Shown piece after piece: positions 35,104 to 43,956 of a stretch of 64,000 nt of DNA (positions within the stretch are counted from its first letter, which is position 1; every line of letters starts with the position of its first letter). The notes beneath the pieces are model-generated. The model was given only the letters and a program-made list of their open reading frames with translations, was not told the origin of the DNA and ran no database searches. Origin of the DNA: Bog-473 sp963807775. Lineage in GTDB: Bacteria > Actinomycetota > Acidimicrobiia > Acidimicrobiales > RAAP-2. A program made the position numbers and the translations under genes. The stretch spans positions 372,001 to 436,000 of the forward strand of contig CAWECY010000004.1 in NCBI GenBank assembly GCA_963807775.1. The letters run 5' to 3'.

Positions 35104-36344
35104 CTAGGCGTCGGATCCGAATGCACCACCCTCGCGCGCGGCGGCAATGCGTGTGTCGTCATAGCCCAAGACCGACCGCAGGACGTCCTCGGTGTGCTGG
35201 CCGACCGTGGGGGACTTGGCCGGCTTGGGCAGCTCTTCACCCACGAAGTGCAGCGGGGTGAAGATCTGGTCGGCGCCCATGTCCTCGGCCGCCAGCAGGG
35301 GGAACCGGTCGGCGAACTGCGGGTCGTCGAGCAGGGTCTTCGGCGTGTTCACCGGGGCGATCGGGGTGTTGACCCGCCCGCCGAACTCGAGCCACTCGGC
35401 CGCCGTCTTGGTGCGGAAAATGTCGCGCAGCTCGCGCCGGAGCTCGCGGTTGCCCCGGGCGTGATCGGCGTACTTGGAGCCGGGCCAGCGTTCGAAGAGC
35501 TCCGGGCGGCCCACCGCCTCGCAGAAGTTCTTCCAGAAGGCCTGCTCGGATGCCATGAAGAGGACGTGCTGGCCGTCGGCGGTCTCGTAGACCTGGTAGC
35601 GCACGCCCTCGACCATGCCGGCGGTGCCGGGGCGCGGCGCTCGTAGTTGTCGGCCTTGTTGCCGGTGACCTCGGACTGCGGCCGTTCGTAGGCCCGGTAG
35701 GACTCGCTGCGGTACCAGTCGATGGCGGCGGCGGCGTCGGACTGGGCCAGGTCGATGTAGGCGCTCTCGCCGGTGTCGCGGGCCCGGATGACGGCGGCCA
35801 GGATCCCGAGCGCCCCGAAGATCGGGCCGGCGTTGATCCCGATGGACACGTGCTCGGGGATGTAGGTGAACCCTTCGTCGTCGGTGGCCACCTTCACGAT
35901 GCCGGCCCAGGTGTCGTAGGCCACGCCGTGGCTCGGGTAGTCCCGGTAGGGGCCGGTCATGCCGTAGCCCGAGATGGTGCAGAAGACGATCTTCGGGTTG
36001 ATCGACTTCAAGTCGTCGTAACCCACGCCGCGCCGGGCCAGCGAGCCGGGCCGCATGGCCTCGACGACCACGTCGGCGCCGGCGGCCAGCTCCTTCATGA
36101 TCGCCACCCCGGCCTCGGTGCGCAGGTCGAGCACGAGCGATCGCTTGCCCCGGTTGAGGTGGAGGTGCATGAGCGAGACGCCCTCGACGATGGGCCAGGT
36201 CATCTCGCGGATGTAGTCCCCGGCCGGGGGTTCGACCTTGATGACGTCCGCACCGAGGTCGACCAGCGCTGTCGTGATGGCCGCCGGCCCGAGCGCGGAG
36301 CACTCGATGATCCGCATACGGTGCAGTGGCGGCGTCGTCGCCAT
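35104..36344 (-). CDS. CaiB/BaiF-type (family III) CoA transferase (one frameshift)
   Basis: Transfers CoA between carboxylic acids. The N-terminal part shows CSALGPAAITTALVDLGADVIKVEPP, HLHLNRGKRSLVLDL, ADVVVEAMRPG and DLAQSDAAA. It continues after a shift near 35637 (one missing base) with MVEGVRYQVYETADGQHV and HFVGEELPKPAKSPTVGQHT. Corrected length is 413, normal. AAAGGAGG precedes ATG 36344. The catalytic aspartate usually follows TGEP-type motifs; here it is probably in YIDLAQSD. It is probably cotranscribed with the Gfo/Idh/MocA gene. Acid substrate unknown. Confidence 0.83.
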
Positions 36345-36449
36345 CAGACCTCCTTTCGTCGAAGGCCGGATCGTAGCGGCCCCTGCCCGGGCAACCGGCG
36401 TGACGTCCGGCCATACTGGGGAGGAGTTCCGGTGGGAAGGGGGTGCTGC

Positions 36450-37484
36450 GTGGATGCGCTGGATGACGCCCTGAGCGTCTTCGCCGCCACGGCACCGCAG
36501 TACGGGCCACTCGGCCTGGCCAACCACGGCCCCATGGCGGCCGAGGCGCTGGCCACCCTCGGGCGGGCCGATGCCATCGGCGCCTGGGTCGAGCGTTACC
36601 GGGTCCGGCTCGACGATGCCCCGGCACCCTCCCGGCGGCCCCTGTCCGAAGACGAGTGGCCGGCCTCGCTCGGCCGGGCAGACCGGTATCCCGAGTGGCT
36701 CGCCCTGTTCGAGCGGGAAGTGGCCGACCGTCCGGTGGCCGCCGTCGCGGGCGAGTGGGTGCCCCGCCTGTTGCCCGGCGCCGTCGGCGCCGCCACGCAC
36801 GGGCTCATCCGGACGGGCCACGCCCTGCGCGGGCTGGGGGCGGCCGACACCGCGCCGCGGCGGCTCGAGGTGGCCCTCGCGTTGGCCTACTGGGCCGCGC
36901 ACTATCAGGAGCTCCCCGGCCCGCCGCTGCTGATCGGCCAGCAGAGCGTGGCCCAGGCGCTGGCCGCCCTGCCCTACCTGCCCGAGGAGGCGCCGCGTCA
37001 GCCGCTGATCAGCGACATGGTGGCGCAGGTGACCGGCATCGCCGACGAGTTCGAGCAGGGCGTGGCCTCGCTCGGGGGCGCCGTGGCGCCGGTCGACCTG
37101 CTCGACCAGCTGGCCTCCGGCGGCGCCCTGGCCTACGTGCGCAACGCCGACGGCGGGGGCGCCTTCGGCCTCTTGCACGCCGTCACCTCGCCGCTGGCCT
37201 GCGAGCTGCTGCTGCCCTGGCTGGGCGAGGAGGACCGCGACGCCGCGCTGGGCTACGTGTGGCAGGCCGTCGCCGCCTTGCACGTGGCCTACGACATCGA
37301 CCGGCACGGGCCGGCCCCGGCCAAGGGCGTCGGCTCGACGCGCGAGCTGGTCGAGCGGGCGGTGGCGAGCGGGGACGAGCACGCCATCAAGCTGACGGAG
37401 GCGGCGTTGCGCTCGTTCCGGCGACGCGGCGACCCCACGCTGCTCTGGGCGGCGGCCGATGCGTGCGCCCGCCTCGGCGGCTGA
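36450..37484 (+). CDS. Questin-oxidase-like protein (DUF4243)
   Basis: 344 residues, mostly helical. NHGPMAAEALATLGR near the N-terminus, WVPRLLPGAVGAATHGLIRTGHALR, and a second histidine region HAVTSPLACELLLPWL match DUF4243, the family of questin oxidase and AflY-type Baeyer-Villiger-like enzymes. These need no obvious flavin motif, and none is seen. GTG 36450 has AAGGGGG upstream. It diverges from the CoA transferase gene with a 105-base gap. Substrate unknown; a role in aromatic or polyketide metabolism would be inference. Confidence 0.8.
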   Translation: MDALDDALSVFAATAPQYGPLGLANHGPMAAEALATLGRADAIGAWVERYRVRLDDAPAPSRRPLSEDEWPASLGRADRYPEWLALFEREVADRPVAAVAGEWVPRLLPGAVGAATHGLIRTGHALRGLGAADTAPRRLEVALALAYWAAHYQELPGPPLLIGQQSVAQALAALPYLPEEAPRQPLISDMVAQVTGIADEFEQGVASLGGAVAPVDLLDQLASGGALAYVRNADGGGAFGLLHAVTSPLACELLLPWLGEEDRDAALGYVWQAVAALHVAYDIDRHGPAPAKGVGSTRELVERAVASGDEHAIKLTEAALRSFRRRGDPTLLWAAADACARLGG

Positions 37485-37555
37485 ACCGGGCCGCGCGGGG
37501 CGGGCCGCCAGGCCCCTGGATAGATTCGGGCCCCCACCCGATTGAGGAGACCCGC

Positions 37556-38584
37556 ATGGACTACCGCACCCTCGGCCGCACCGGCGTCAAGGTCAGCCCC
37601 CTGTGCCTGGGGGCGATGATGTTCGGCGCCTTCGGCAACACCGACCACGACGACTCGATCCGCATCATCCACCGGGCCATCGACGCCGGCATCAACTTCA
37701 TCGACACGGCGGACGTGTACTCCTTCGGCGAGTCAGAGGAGATCGTCGGCAAGGCGCTGGCCCAGATCAAGCGGCACCAGGTCGTCCTGGCCACCAAGGT
37801 GCACGGGACCATGGGGCAGGACCCGAACGCGCAGGGCAACTCGCGCCGCTGGATCATGACCGAGTGCGACCGCAGCCTGAGGCGGCTCGGCACCGACTAC
37901 ATCGACCTGTACCAGATCCACCGGCCGTCGCCCGAGACCGACATCGACGAGACGCTCGGCGCGTTGACCGACCTGGTCCGCGCCGGAAAGATCCGCTACT
38001 TCGGCAGCTCCACCTTCCCGGCGCACGAGATCGTCGAGGCGCAGTGGGTGGCCGAGCGGCGGGGCCGGGAGCGCTTCGTCACCGAGCAGCCGCCGTACTC
38101 GATCCTCGTGCGGAGTATCGAGAAGGACGTGCTGCCCATGTGCGAGAAGTACGGCATGGGCGTGCTGTCGTGGAGCCCGCTGGCGGGCGGGTGGCTCTCG
38201 GGCGCCTTCGGACCGGGCCGGGAGAACACGAGCCGGCGGGCGGCCGCGCTGCCGCACCACTTCGACATGGAGCTACCCGGCAATCAGGCCAAGCTCGAGG
38301 CCGTGACCAAGCTGCACGAGCTGGCGGACGACGCGGGCCTGCCCCTGATTCAGCTGGCGCTCGGCTTCGTGCTGGCCCACCCGGGGGTGACGGCGCCCAT
38401 CGTCGGGCCGCGCACCATGGAACACCTCGAGTCGCAGCTGCCCGCGCTCGAGGTGCACCTGAGCGGCGACGTGCTCGACCGTATCGACGCCATCGTCGCC
38501 CCGGGCACCGACCTGAACGTGCAGGACGTCGGCTGGGTGCCGGCGGCCATCGCCGACGCCTCGTTGCGCCGGCGGCCGCGCTAA
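37556..38584 (+). CDS. Aldo/keto reductase
   Basis: NADPH-dependent reductase, 342 residues, TIM barrel. The catalytic tetrad is visible: Asp and Tyr in DTADVYSFGESEE, Lys in LATKVHG, His in YQIHRP. The C-terminal cofactor site is PIVGPRTMEHLE. TTGAGGAG precedes ATG. It lies 71 bases after the DUF4243 gene and 48 bases before the flavoprotein gene on the same strand. Substrate unknown. Confidence 0.9.
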   Translation: MDYRTLGRTGVKVSPLCLGAMMFGAFGNTDHDDSIRIIHRAIDAGINFIDTADVYSFGESEEIVGKALAQIKRHQVVLATKVHGTMGQDPNAQGNSRRWIMTECDRSLRRLGTDYIDLYQIHRPSPETDIDETLGALTDLVRAGKIRYFGSSTFPAHEIVEAQWVAERRGRERFVTEQPPYSILVRSIEKDVLPMCEKYGMGVLSWSPLAGGWLSGAFGPGRENTSRRAAALPHHFDMELPGNQAKLEAVTKLHELADDAGLPLIQLALGFVLAHPGVTAPIVGPRTMEHLESQLPALEVHLSGDVLDRIDAIVAPGTDLNVQDVGWVPAAIADASLRRRPR

Positions 38585-38632
38585 GAGCGGCGCGGCGCGG
38601 GTCGACGAGAGCGTTCTGAGCGGAGGAGGGGG

Positions 38633-40108
38633 ATGGAGCCGATCCCGGCGCGCCACGCCAGCAGCGTTCACTTCGACGAGACGGTCGACGTCGTCGTGGT
38701 GGGCCTGGGGGTGGCGGGCGCGTCGGCGGCCGTGGCGGCGCGCCAGGCCGGAGCCGACGTGCTGGCCGTCGAGCGCGGCGCGGGGCCGGGTGGGACCTCG
38801 GCCCACTCCGGTGGGCTCATCTACCTGGGCGGCGGGACGGCCCTGCAGGGCGCCTGCGGCTTCGCCGACTCAGTCGAGAACATGGCGACGTTCCTGCGGG
38901 CCGCCCTCGGGCCCGGCGCGGACGACGACCGCATCGATGCCTACTGCGAGGGCTCGCCGGACCACTTCGACTGGTTGGTCTCCATCGGCGTGCCGTTCCG
39001 CGCCGCATTCTGCGACGAGCCGAACCGCGAGTCGGCCGATGACGCCGGGCTGCTCTTCAGCGGCGGTGAGGACAGCTACCCCTTCGACGAGCTGGCCGTC
39101 GCGGTCCCGCGCGGCCACAAGCCGCAGTACACCGACTCGGCCGGCGGCTTCCTCATGGAACGCCTCGGTGCCGCCGTATCGGCCAGCGCCGCCCGCGTGG
39201 TGGCCGACGCCCGGGCCGAGGCGCTGGTCGTCGACGGCGGAGAGGTCGTCGGGGTCGACGTGCGGGCCGACGACGGCCCCCGGACCATCCGGGCCCGGGG
39301 CGGCGTGATCCTGGCCACCGGCGGCTTCATCCACAACGAGACGATGGTCGCCGAGCACTGCCCGCTGGCCCATACGCCCGACGCGGCCTGGCGCATCGGC
39401 ACCCCGAACGACGACGGTCGCGGGATCCGCATGGGCGCCGGCGCCGGCGCGGCGACGACCAGGCTCGACGCCTTCGAGTGCGCGTTGCCCCTCGGGCCGC
39501 CCCACCGCCTGGCGCGGGGGATCCTCGTCAACCGCCACGGCGAGCGCTTCGTCAACGAGGACACCTACACCGGCCGCATCGGGCTCCAGGCCCTGCGCGA
39601 CCACGAGGGTGTCGTCTACATGATCACCGACGACGTGATCCACGAGCCGAACCTTCTCGGCTTGCGCATCCGCTACGCCGCGACGACCCCGGAGGAACTG
39701 GCGGCCGACCTGGAGGTCCCGCCCGACGCGCTGGCCCGCACGGTGCGCGAGTACAACGAGGCCGCAGCCCGCGGTGAGGACCCGGCCTTCCACAAGCGGG
39801 CGGCTTTCTTGCAGCCCATCGGCGTGCCGCCGGCCAGCGGCATCGGGGCCATCGACCTGCGCGTCGACCACGGCGCCATTTACGCCACCTTCACGCTCGG
39901 TGGCCTCGTCACCGATCCCGAGGGCGCCGCGCTCGACGGCGCGGGGCGACGTGTCCCGGGTCTGTACGCTGCCGGCCGGACCGCCGCCAGCCTGGCGGCG
40001 GGCGACTACGCCAGCGGCATCAGCCTGGGCGACGGCTCGTTCTTCGGCCGGCGCTCCGGCCGCCACGCCGCGGCGCGGGCCCGAGCGGAACGCTCCTTGT
40101 CGGATTAG
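38633..40108 (+). CDS. FAD-dependent oxidoreductase (fumarate reductase / ketosteroid dehydrogenase-like)
   Basis: Flavoprotein of 491 residues. FAD-binding motif VVVGLGVAGASAAVAARQAG near 21-40, GGTSAHSGGLIYLGGG, RARGGVILATGGF, a capping domain, and the C-terminal FAD motif GLYAAGRTAASLAAGDYASG. This group includes 3-ketosteroid delta-1-dehydrogenases and fumarate-reductase-like enzymes. GGAGGAGGGGG lies before ATG 38633. Its neighbours (AKR, DUF4243, CoA transferase) suggest catabolism of a cyclic or aromatic compound, which is inference. Confidence 0.86.
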   Translation: MEPIPARHASSVHFDETVDVVVVGLGVAGASAAVAARQAGADVLAVERGAGPGGTSAHSGGLIYLGGGTALQGACGFADSVENMATFLRAALGPGADDDRIDAYCEGSPDHFDWLVSIGVPFRAAFCDEPNRESADDAGLLFSGGEDSYPFDELAVAVPRGHKPQYTDSAGGFLMERLGAAVSASAARVVADARAEALVVDGGEVVGVDVRADDGPRTIRARGGVILATGGFIHNETMVAEHCPLAHTPDAAWRIGTPNDDGRGIRMGAGAGAATTRLDAFECALPLGPPHRLARGILVNRHGERFVNEDTYTGRIGLQALRDHEGVVYMITDDVIHEPNLLGLRIRYAATTPEELAADLEVPPDALARTVREYNEAAARGEDPAFHKRAAFLQPIGVPPASGIGAIDLRVDHGAIYATFTLGGLVTDPEGAALDGAGRRVPGLYAAGRTAASLAAGDYASGISLGDGSFFGRRSGRHAAARARAERSLSD

Positions 40109-40380
40109 GCGCGTCGGAACCGCGCGGTCGGATGCGCCGGATCTCGTGCTTCGACGGAGCTGACGTCCCCGACCGCTTGCGCCTCATCGCAAGAGGTCTG
40201 CCTTCAAGGCCTCGCTGAGAGCCCTCCACCGCCACTGAGTCCTGTGCGTCCGCGGCGTCGGCAGTTCGGTCATGCCGGCCGATCGGAGGGAGAATCGACA
40301 GGAACTGCAGGTGTCCGTGTCGCGTCGTATTCGCGAAGCAGGGGCCAAGCCCCTCGCGCCGGCCGTGGGCGCGGCCCTAC

Positions 40381-40821
40381 GTGTCGGAGGCAACGAACAC
40401 GCATATCGTACGGAAGGTGCCCGAGCACTTCGGCTACGCGATCGACAAGCGCTACCTGCCTGTGGTGTTGCCCTTTTTGCTGCGGCCCGCCAGGGACGGG
40501 GTGACACTCACCGATGAAGGCACCTTCGTAGCGACCTTCGGCCTCTTCAAGATCGCCACGCCGCGCTCAAACATCTCTGGTGCGCACATCACTCGGAACT
40601 ACCGCTGGTGGACGGCGCCCGGAGTTCGCATGTCACGTGCCGACGACGGGTTGACCTTTGGAACGAACCACGACGCCGGTGTGTGCGTTCATTTTGCGGA
40701 AAAGGTGCCGTCGCCACTTCGTCGAAGCGGCCATTCGGCGCTCACCGTAACCGTGGCCGACCTGGAAGGACTCACGACGGCGTTAGGCGGGGACGAGCAG
40801 GAACCAGCGTCCTCAGCCTGA
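40381..40821 (+). CDS. Conserved hypothetical protein, actinobacterial
   Basis: 146 residues, probably all-beta. Its middle matches a pattern I recall from mycobacterial hypothetical proteins: RSNISGAHITRNYRWWTAPG, then VRMSRADDGLTFGTNHDAGV and CVHFAEKVPSPL. No catalytic motif is evident. The start is GTG 40381; the 272-base region upstream (40109-40380) contains no clear gene. Function unknown. Confidence 0.68.
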   Translation: MSEATNTHIVRKVPEHFGYAIDKRYLPVVLPFLLRPARDGVTLTDEGTFVATFGLFKIATPRSNISGAHITRNYRWWTAPGVRMSRADDGLTFGTNHDAGVCVHFAEKVPSPLRRSGHSALTVTVADLEGLTTALGGDEQEPASSA

Positions 40822-41029
40822 CCGAAGGAGCACGATGTCGGACGCGGGACTTGCACCGCTTCAATGAACCTGTCCCCGTACGTTCATCGGACACGGTGTC
40901 GGAGGGTCGCCCGGTACACCGGGAAGGTGCTCCCCCCGGATCGTCTCTCATCTTCCGAGCATGCTCGGCAATCTCCTCCCGCGCCGCACGAGAGGAAGCC
41001 AAGCAGGGTGCGTGTGGAACACTGAGCAG

Positions 41030-41425
41030 ATGGCCGACGCACTGCTCCCGTTCGTCTTCGACGTCGCCGCCGTCCCCGGCGTGACCAACGAGGAGATGCT
41101 GGCCGGCGCCTCCGGCGCCGAGGAGCTGTTCGAACTGCTGGGCCGGGATCTCGTCACCCGCACGCTGGTCCAGACGGACCGACTCTGCGTCTACCACGAG
41201 ACGGCCAAACCGGGTGAGCGGGTGAAGCCGCACCGGCACGGCACCTACCAGGTCAACTACGTCCTCCGCGGCGAGTTGCGCTTCGGCAGCCAGCGGGTCA
41301 CCACCGGGATGGGCTACTTCTCCCCCGACGCCCTCTACTCCTGGACGGCCGGGGACGACGGAGCCGAGTGGATAGAGATCCACTCGGGACTGGGAGGCAT
41401 CTACACCGACCGATCCGACACGTGA
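41030..41425 (+). CDS. Cupin-domain protein
   Basis: Single-domain cupin of 131 residues. The metal-binding motif is present in ERVKPHRHGTYQVNYVLRGE (two histidines and a downstream glutamate), with the second cupin motif around WIEIHSGLGG. The N-terminus ADALLPFVFDVAAVPGV is a helical extension. The start is ATG 41030 with only a weak site. It precedes peptide 2 and the P450 on the same strand at a distance of 309 bases; functional linkage is unproven. Confidence 0.78.
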   Translation: MADALLPFVFDVAAVPGVTNEEMLAGASGAEELFELLGRDLVTRTLVQTDRLCVYHETAKPGERVKPHRHGTYQVNYVLRGELRFGSQRVTTGMGYFSPDALYSWTAGDDGAEWIEIHSGLGGIYTDRSDT

Positions 41426-41734
41426 CCCGGTCCCGCCCCGGGCCCTGTCTTGCCTAGCTGCTCTGCCGGAAGGTTGGGTAGTTCGACACGTATGGGATGC
41501 TGCCGCTGACAAGACTTCCTCCCGAACGGGATGGTCCTTGATCCCATGAGGTGACCCTCGTCGTCGAACACCTGAATCGTGGCGCATGTCGAATGCTGCC
41601 TGGTCGGTGAGACGGGTCGGCACCGCCGGATTGGGTCGTCGCCAGCGACGGGTCGCGGTCCACACCGAGGGCCGTTGTAACTTCCGGCGCCGCCGGCCGT
41701 CTCACTCCATGGTCCTGATTGAAAGGAGCCCGTC
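41426..41734. other. Non-coding leader upstream of peptide 2
   Basis: 309 bases without a supported gene. Minus-strand open frames here share no recognisable family and need a frameshift to be extended. The region presumably holds the peptide 2 promoter; I see no clear hexamers. Confidence 0.4.
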
Positions 41735-42051
41735 ATGGCAGTTCAGGAAATGGCCGAGGTCTACATGGCGATGGACGAGGAGCCCGTACGCCAGCATGTC
41801 CTGCGCGGTGAATGGGACGAAGCCGGGGGCAGCGATCTCTCCGCCGACGAGCGGGCCATGCTGCTCGCTGCCGCCAGAGAGGAGCTCCCTGACGTGTCCG
41901 GGTTCGCCATCGGCTCCCCTCCGATCGTCGTCAATGCCCAGGCCAACTTTGACGTCATCAACCACATCGGCGGCAATCTGACCGACCCCTGTCGCAGGGG
42001 AGTTTTCTCGCCTGGCAACAGCAACGGGGTTACGAGTTCGTCTACGACTAG
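41735..42051 (+). CDS. Putative ribosomal-peptide precursor (peptide 2, one frameshift)
   Basis: GAAAGGAG precedes ATG 41735. An acidic, helical leader-like part contains SDLSADERAMLLAAAREE, then DVSGF (53-57), then IGSPPIVVNAQANFD. As written the frame runs on to 42187, deep into the P450 gene. If CCCC at 41986-41989 is read as CCCCC, the protein ends at TAG 42049 as NLTDPLSQGSFLAWQQQRGY plus EFVYD, exactly 105 residues, with Trp94, Tyr100 and Tyr104 in the tail. The homologue at 31282-31599 is also 105 residues. The P450 gene starts 14 bases downstream. I infer a precursor whose aromatic C-terminus is oxidatively cross-linked. Confidence 0.65.
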
Positions 42052-42065
42052 AGCTGGTTCTCGCG

Positions 42066-43214
42066 ATGACCACGTCTGCGGGTCACCTGGAATTGGCCCG
42101 CCTCCGCCGGGAGTGTCCGATCGCTCAGCCTCGGCCCGGCGTGAAGATGATCTTCGGATGCGACGAGGCGGTACAGATCCTGCGTGACACAGCCAGGTTC
42201 TCCGGACGCCACGACGACGCCCTCCCGCCTGCGGAACGAATGTTGCTCGAGGCCGACCCGGTCGATCACGGTCCCCGTCGCCGGATCCTCGGCGTCGTCC
42301 TTTCCCCTGAGCGGCTCGAGACCGCCGGTCCGGCGGTCGCCGCCATCAGCGCGCGACTTGTCACGGAGGTCGTCGCACGCCGATCCGCGGAGCTGGTCGG
42401 GGACCTGGCCGCGCCCCTGATCGCCGAGGTCGTTGCCGCCCTCATCGGAATCCCCGAAGCGGACCGGACGCAGGTGTACGCATGGGTCGCCGACATGGCG
42501 CGGGACGACGGGTTGCCGTGGGCCGTCCGCGGTCGACAGTCTCAAGCTTCATGGCGATCGTTTCGGAGCTGGGCGTTGGCGCAGGCGGATCGACGTCGCC
42601 GCGATGTCCACGTCGACGACGGAATCGCACTCTTGACCCGGCCCGACCCCGTGAGCGGACGAGCGCTCAGCGATGACGAGCTGGTCCTCGATCTCCGGGC
42701 TCTCTGCACGGCCGGGATCGGCGCCTCCCGCCGGCTGATCGGAAATCTGCTGTATGAGGTCCTCAGCCAGCCGCATCTCTTTACTCGGATCAAGGCGGAA
42801 CCCGATCTGGCCCCGAAAGCGGTCGAGGAATCCTTGCGGCATACACCGCCCATCCAGTTCTTGATGCGGACGTGCGTGGAAACTGTCGATGTCGCCGGTG
42901 AGCACTTCGAAAAGGGCGACCGGGTCGTAATCAGCCTTTCGTCGATCAACCGCGACGAGAAGCGGTACGCCCATTCCGACGATTTCGACGTCGATCGCGG
43001 TTCAGAGGCGCGCCACTTGGCTTTCGGTCGCGGTGCGCATTACTGCCCAGGGGCTCGTGTGGCCTGCGCCGTGGCGGCGCAGCTGCTCCGCGACCTGACC
43101 ATGTACGCCGCGTCGGTCGAGCTCGTCCCGGGGTTCGTCTATTCAGCTCAGCAGAATCTTCTCGCGTGGGGACCTCGGCGGCTGGACGTCGTCCTCACTC
43201 CCGCCGCCGCGTAA
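42066..43214 (+). CDS. Cytochrome P450, probable peptide-tailoring enzyme
   Basis: Class I-type bacterial P450 of 382 residues. Heme-binding loop FGRGAHYCPG with Cys327; ExxR at Glu255-Arg258 (ESLR). The I-helix reads AGIGAS (216-221), where most monooxygenases have an acid and a threonine (AGxETT-type); loss of that pair is known in P450s that couple aromatic side chains instead of inserting oxygen. ATG 42066 lies 14 bases after the peptide 2 stop, so the two are surely cotranscribed. No ferredoxin or reductase gene is nearby. Peptide 2 is the likely substrate, by inference from position. Confidence 0.88.
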   Translation: MTTSAGHLELARLRRECPIAQPRPGVKMIFGCDEAVQILRDTARFSGRHDDALPPAERMLLEADPVDHGPRRRILGVVLSPERLETAGPAVAAISARLVTEVVARRSAELVGDLAAPLIAEVVAALIGIPEADRTQVYAWVADMARDDGLPWAVRGRQSQASWRSFRSWALAQADRRRRDVHVDDGIALLTRPDPVSGRALSDDELVLDLRALCTAGIGASRRLIGNLLYEVLSQPHLFTRIKAEPDLAPKAVEESLRHTPPIQFLMRTCVETVDVAGEHFEKGDRVVISLSSINRDEKRYAHSDDFDVDRGSEARHLAFGRGAHYCPGARVACAVAAQLLRDLTMYAASVELVPGFVYSAQQNLLAWGPRRLDVVLTPAAA

Positions 43215-43348
43215 AGCGCCCTGAGCCGTCACTTGGCACATTCCCACCCTCGCACCGCGGTCCCCGCGTCAACCAAGTAAGCCGGGTGCCTCAGTCGCCG
43301 GGACAGGGCGCCGTCCTCCGGCTCCTCTGGGTTGGTCGAGGCGGGCCT

Positions 43349-43858
43349 TCAGGGCCTGTGAAGAATCCGCATCAAATCCCAACGATGGTGATTGGAGTCG
43401 TGAGCGTTCGACGCAACAACGTCCGAGATATCCATGGCGCCACGTTCTGAGTGCAGCATGACGACTCCAGCCGATTCGGCTTCTTCGACGGCACTGAGCC
43501 AATCCTCAACCGCGATGCGCAGCGACCATTTCGCTCCCTGCAAGGCGACGTCGTTGTAGTGCCTGGCCTCGGCGAGTAAATCGGGGTCGTAGGGGACGAC
43601 CTGCGCGTCCGCCCCCCTGGCCACGGCGATCACTCGCTCGGCCCAGATCCGAGTGTTGTCCGTCATGTGAGCGATGTAACCGGAGACATTCCACTCGAGC
43701 TCGGGCAGTCGCTCGGATCCCGTTGCGCCCGTTACGAGCTGGTCGATGGAGTCGGGAAGGCCGCGCATGAGCGAGGTCGTCGTTGCCAGTCCAGTCGACC
43801 ACGTGAATCCACACTCGCGACACGGGTCGCCGTAGAGCGGTGCACCCCAGTTGTCCAT
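43349..43858 (-). CDS. DinB-superfamily protein with N-terminal CxxCGF motif
   Basis: 169 residues. DPCRECGFTWSTG at the N-terminus repeats the CxxCGF arrangement of the protein at 28032-28577. The DinB-like bundle follows: LEWNVSGYIAHMTDNTRIWAE (aligned histidine), a central HYNDVALQGAKW, and ASNAHDSNHHRWDLM with metal-ligand-like histidines. ATG 43858 gives the natural N-terminus; the longer frame has no site. It converges with the P450 gene and diverges from the methyltransferase. Function unknown. Confidence 0.72.
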   Translation of the reverse strand: MDNWGAPLYGDPCRECGFTWSTGLATTTSLMRGLPDSIDQLVTGATGSERLPELEWNVSGYIAHMTDNTRIWAERVIAVARGADAQVVPYDPDLLAEARHYNDVALQGAKWSLRIAVEDWLSAVEEAESAGVVMLHSERGAMDISDVVASNAHDSNHHRWDLMRILHRP

Positions 43859-43956
43859 CGCTGGAGTATCGCACCCAGTGAGAGGTATCGAGCACCGCAG
43901 ACGATCACCGATCGTGCGCAGTACGGGCCCGTCCCCGATGCGGGAAACTGGCATCT

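Noticed and set aside
41401..41736. Minus-strand frames upstream of peptide 2, with a stretch IQVFDDEGHLMGSRTIPF
   Set aside because: No start, no ribosome site, no family I recognise; needs a frameshift to extend. Could be re-examined if the region is resequenced.
42052..42187. Read-through of peptide 2 into the P450 gene
   Set aside because: It would overlap the P450 by about 120 bases with low-complexity sequence; the one-base correction gives a length identical to the homologue.
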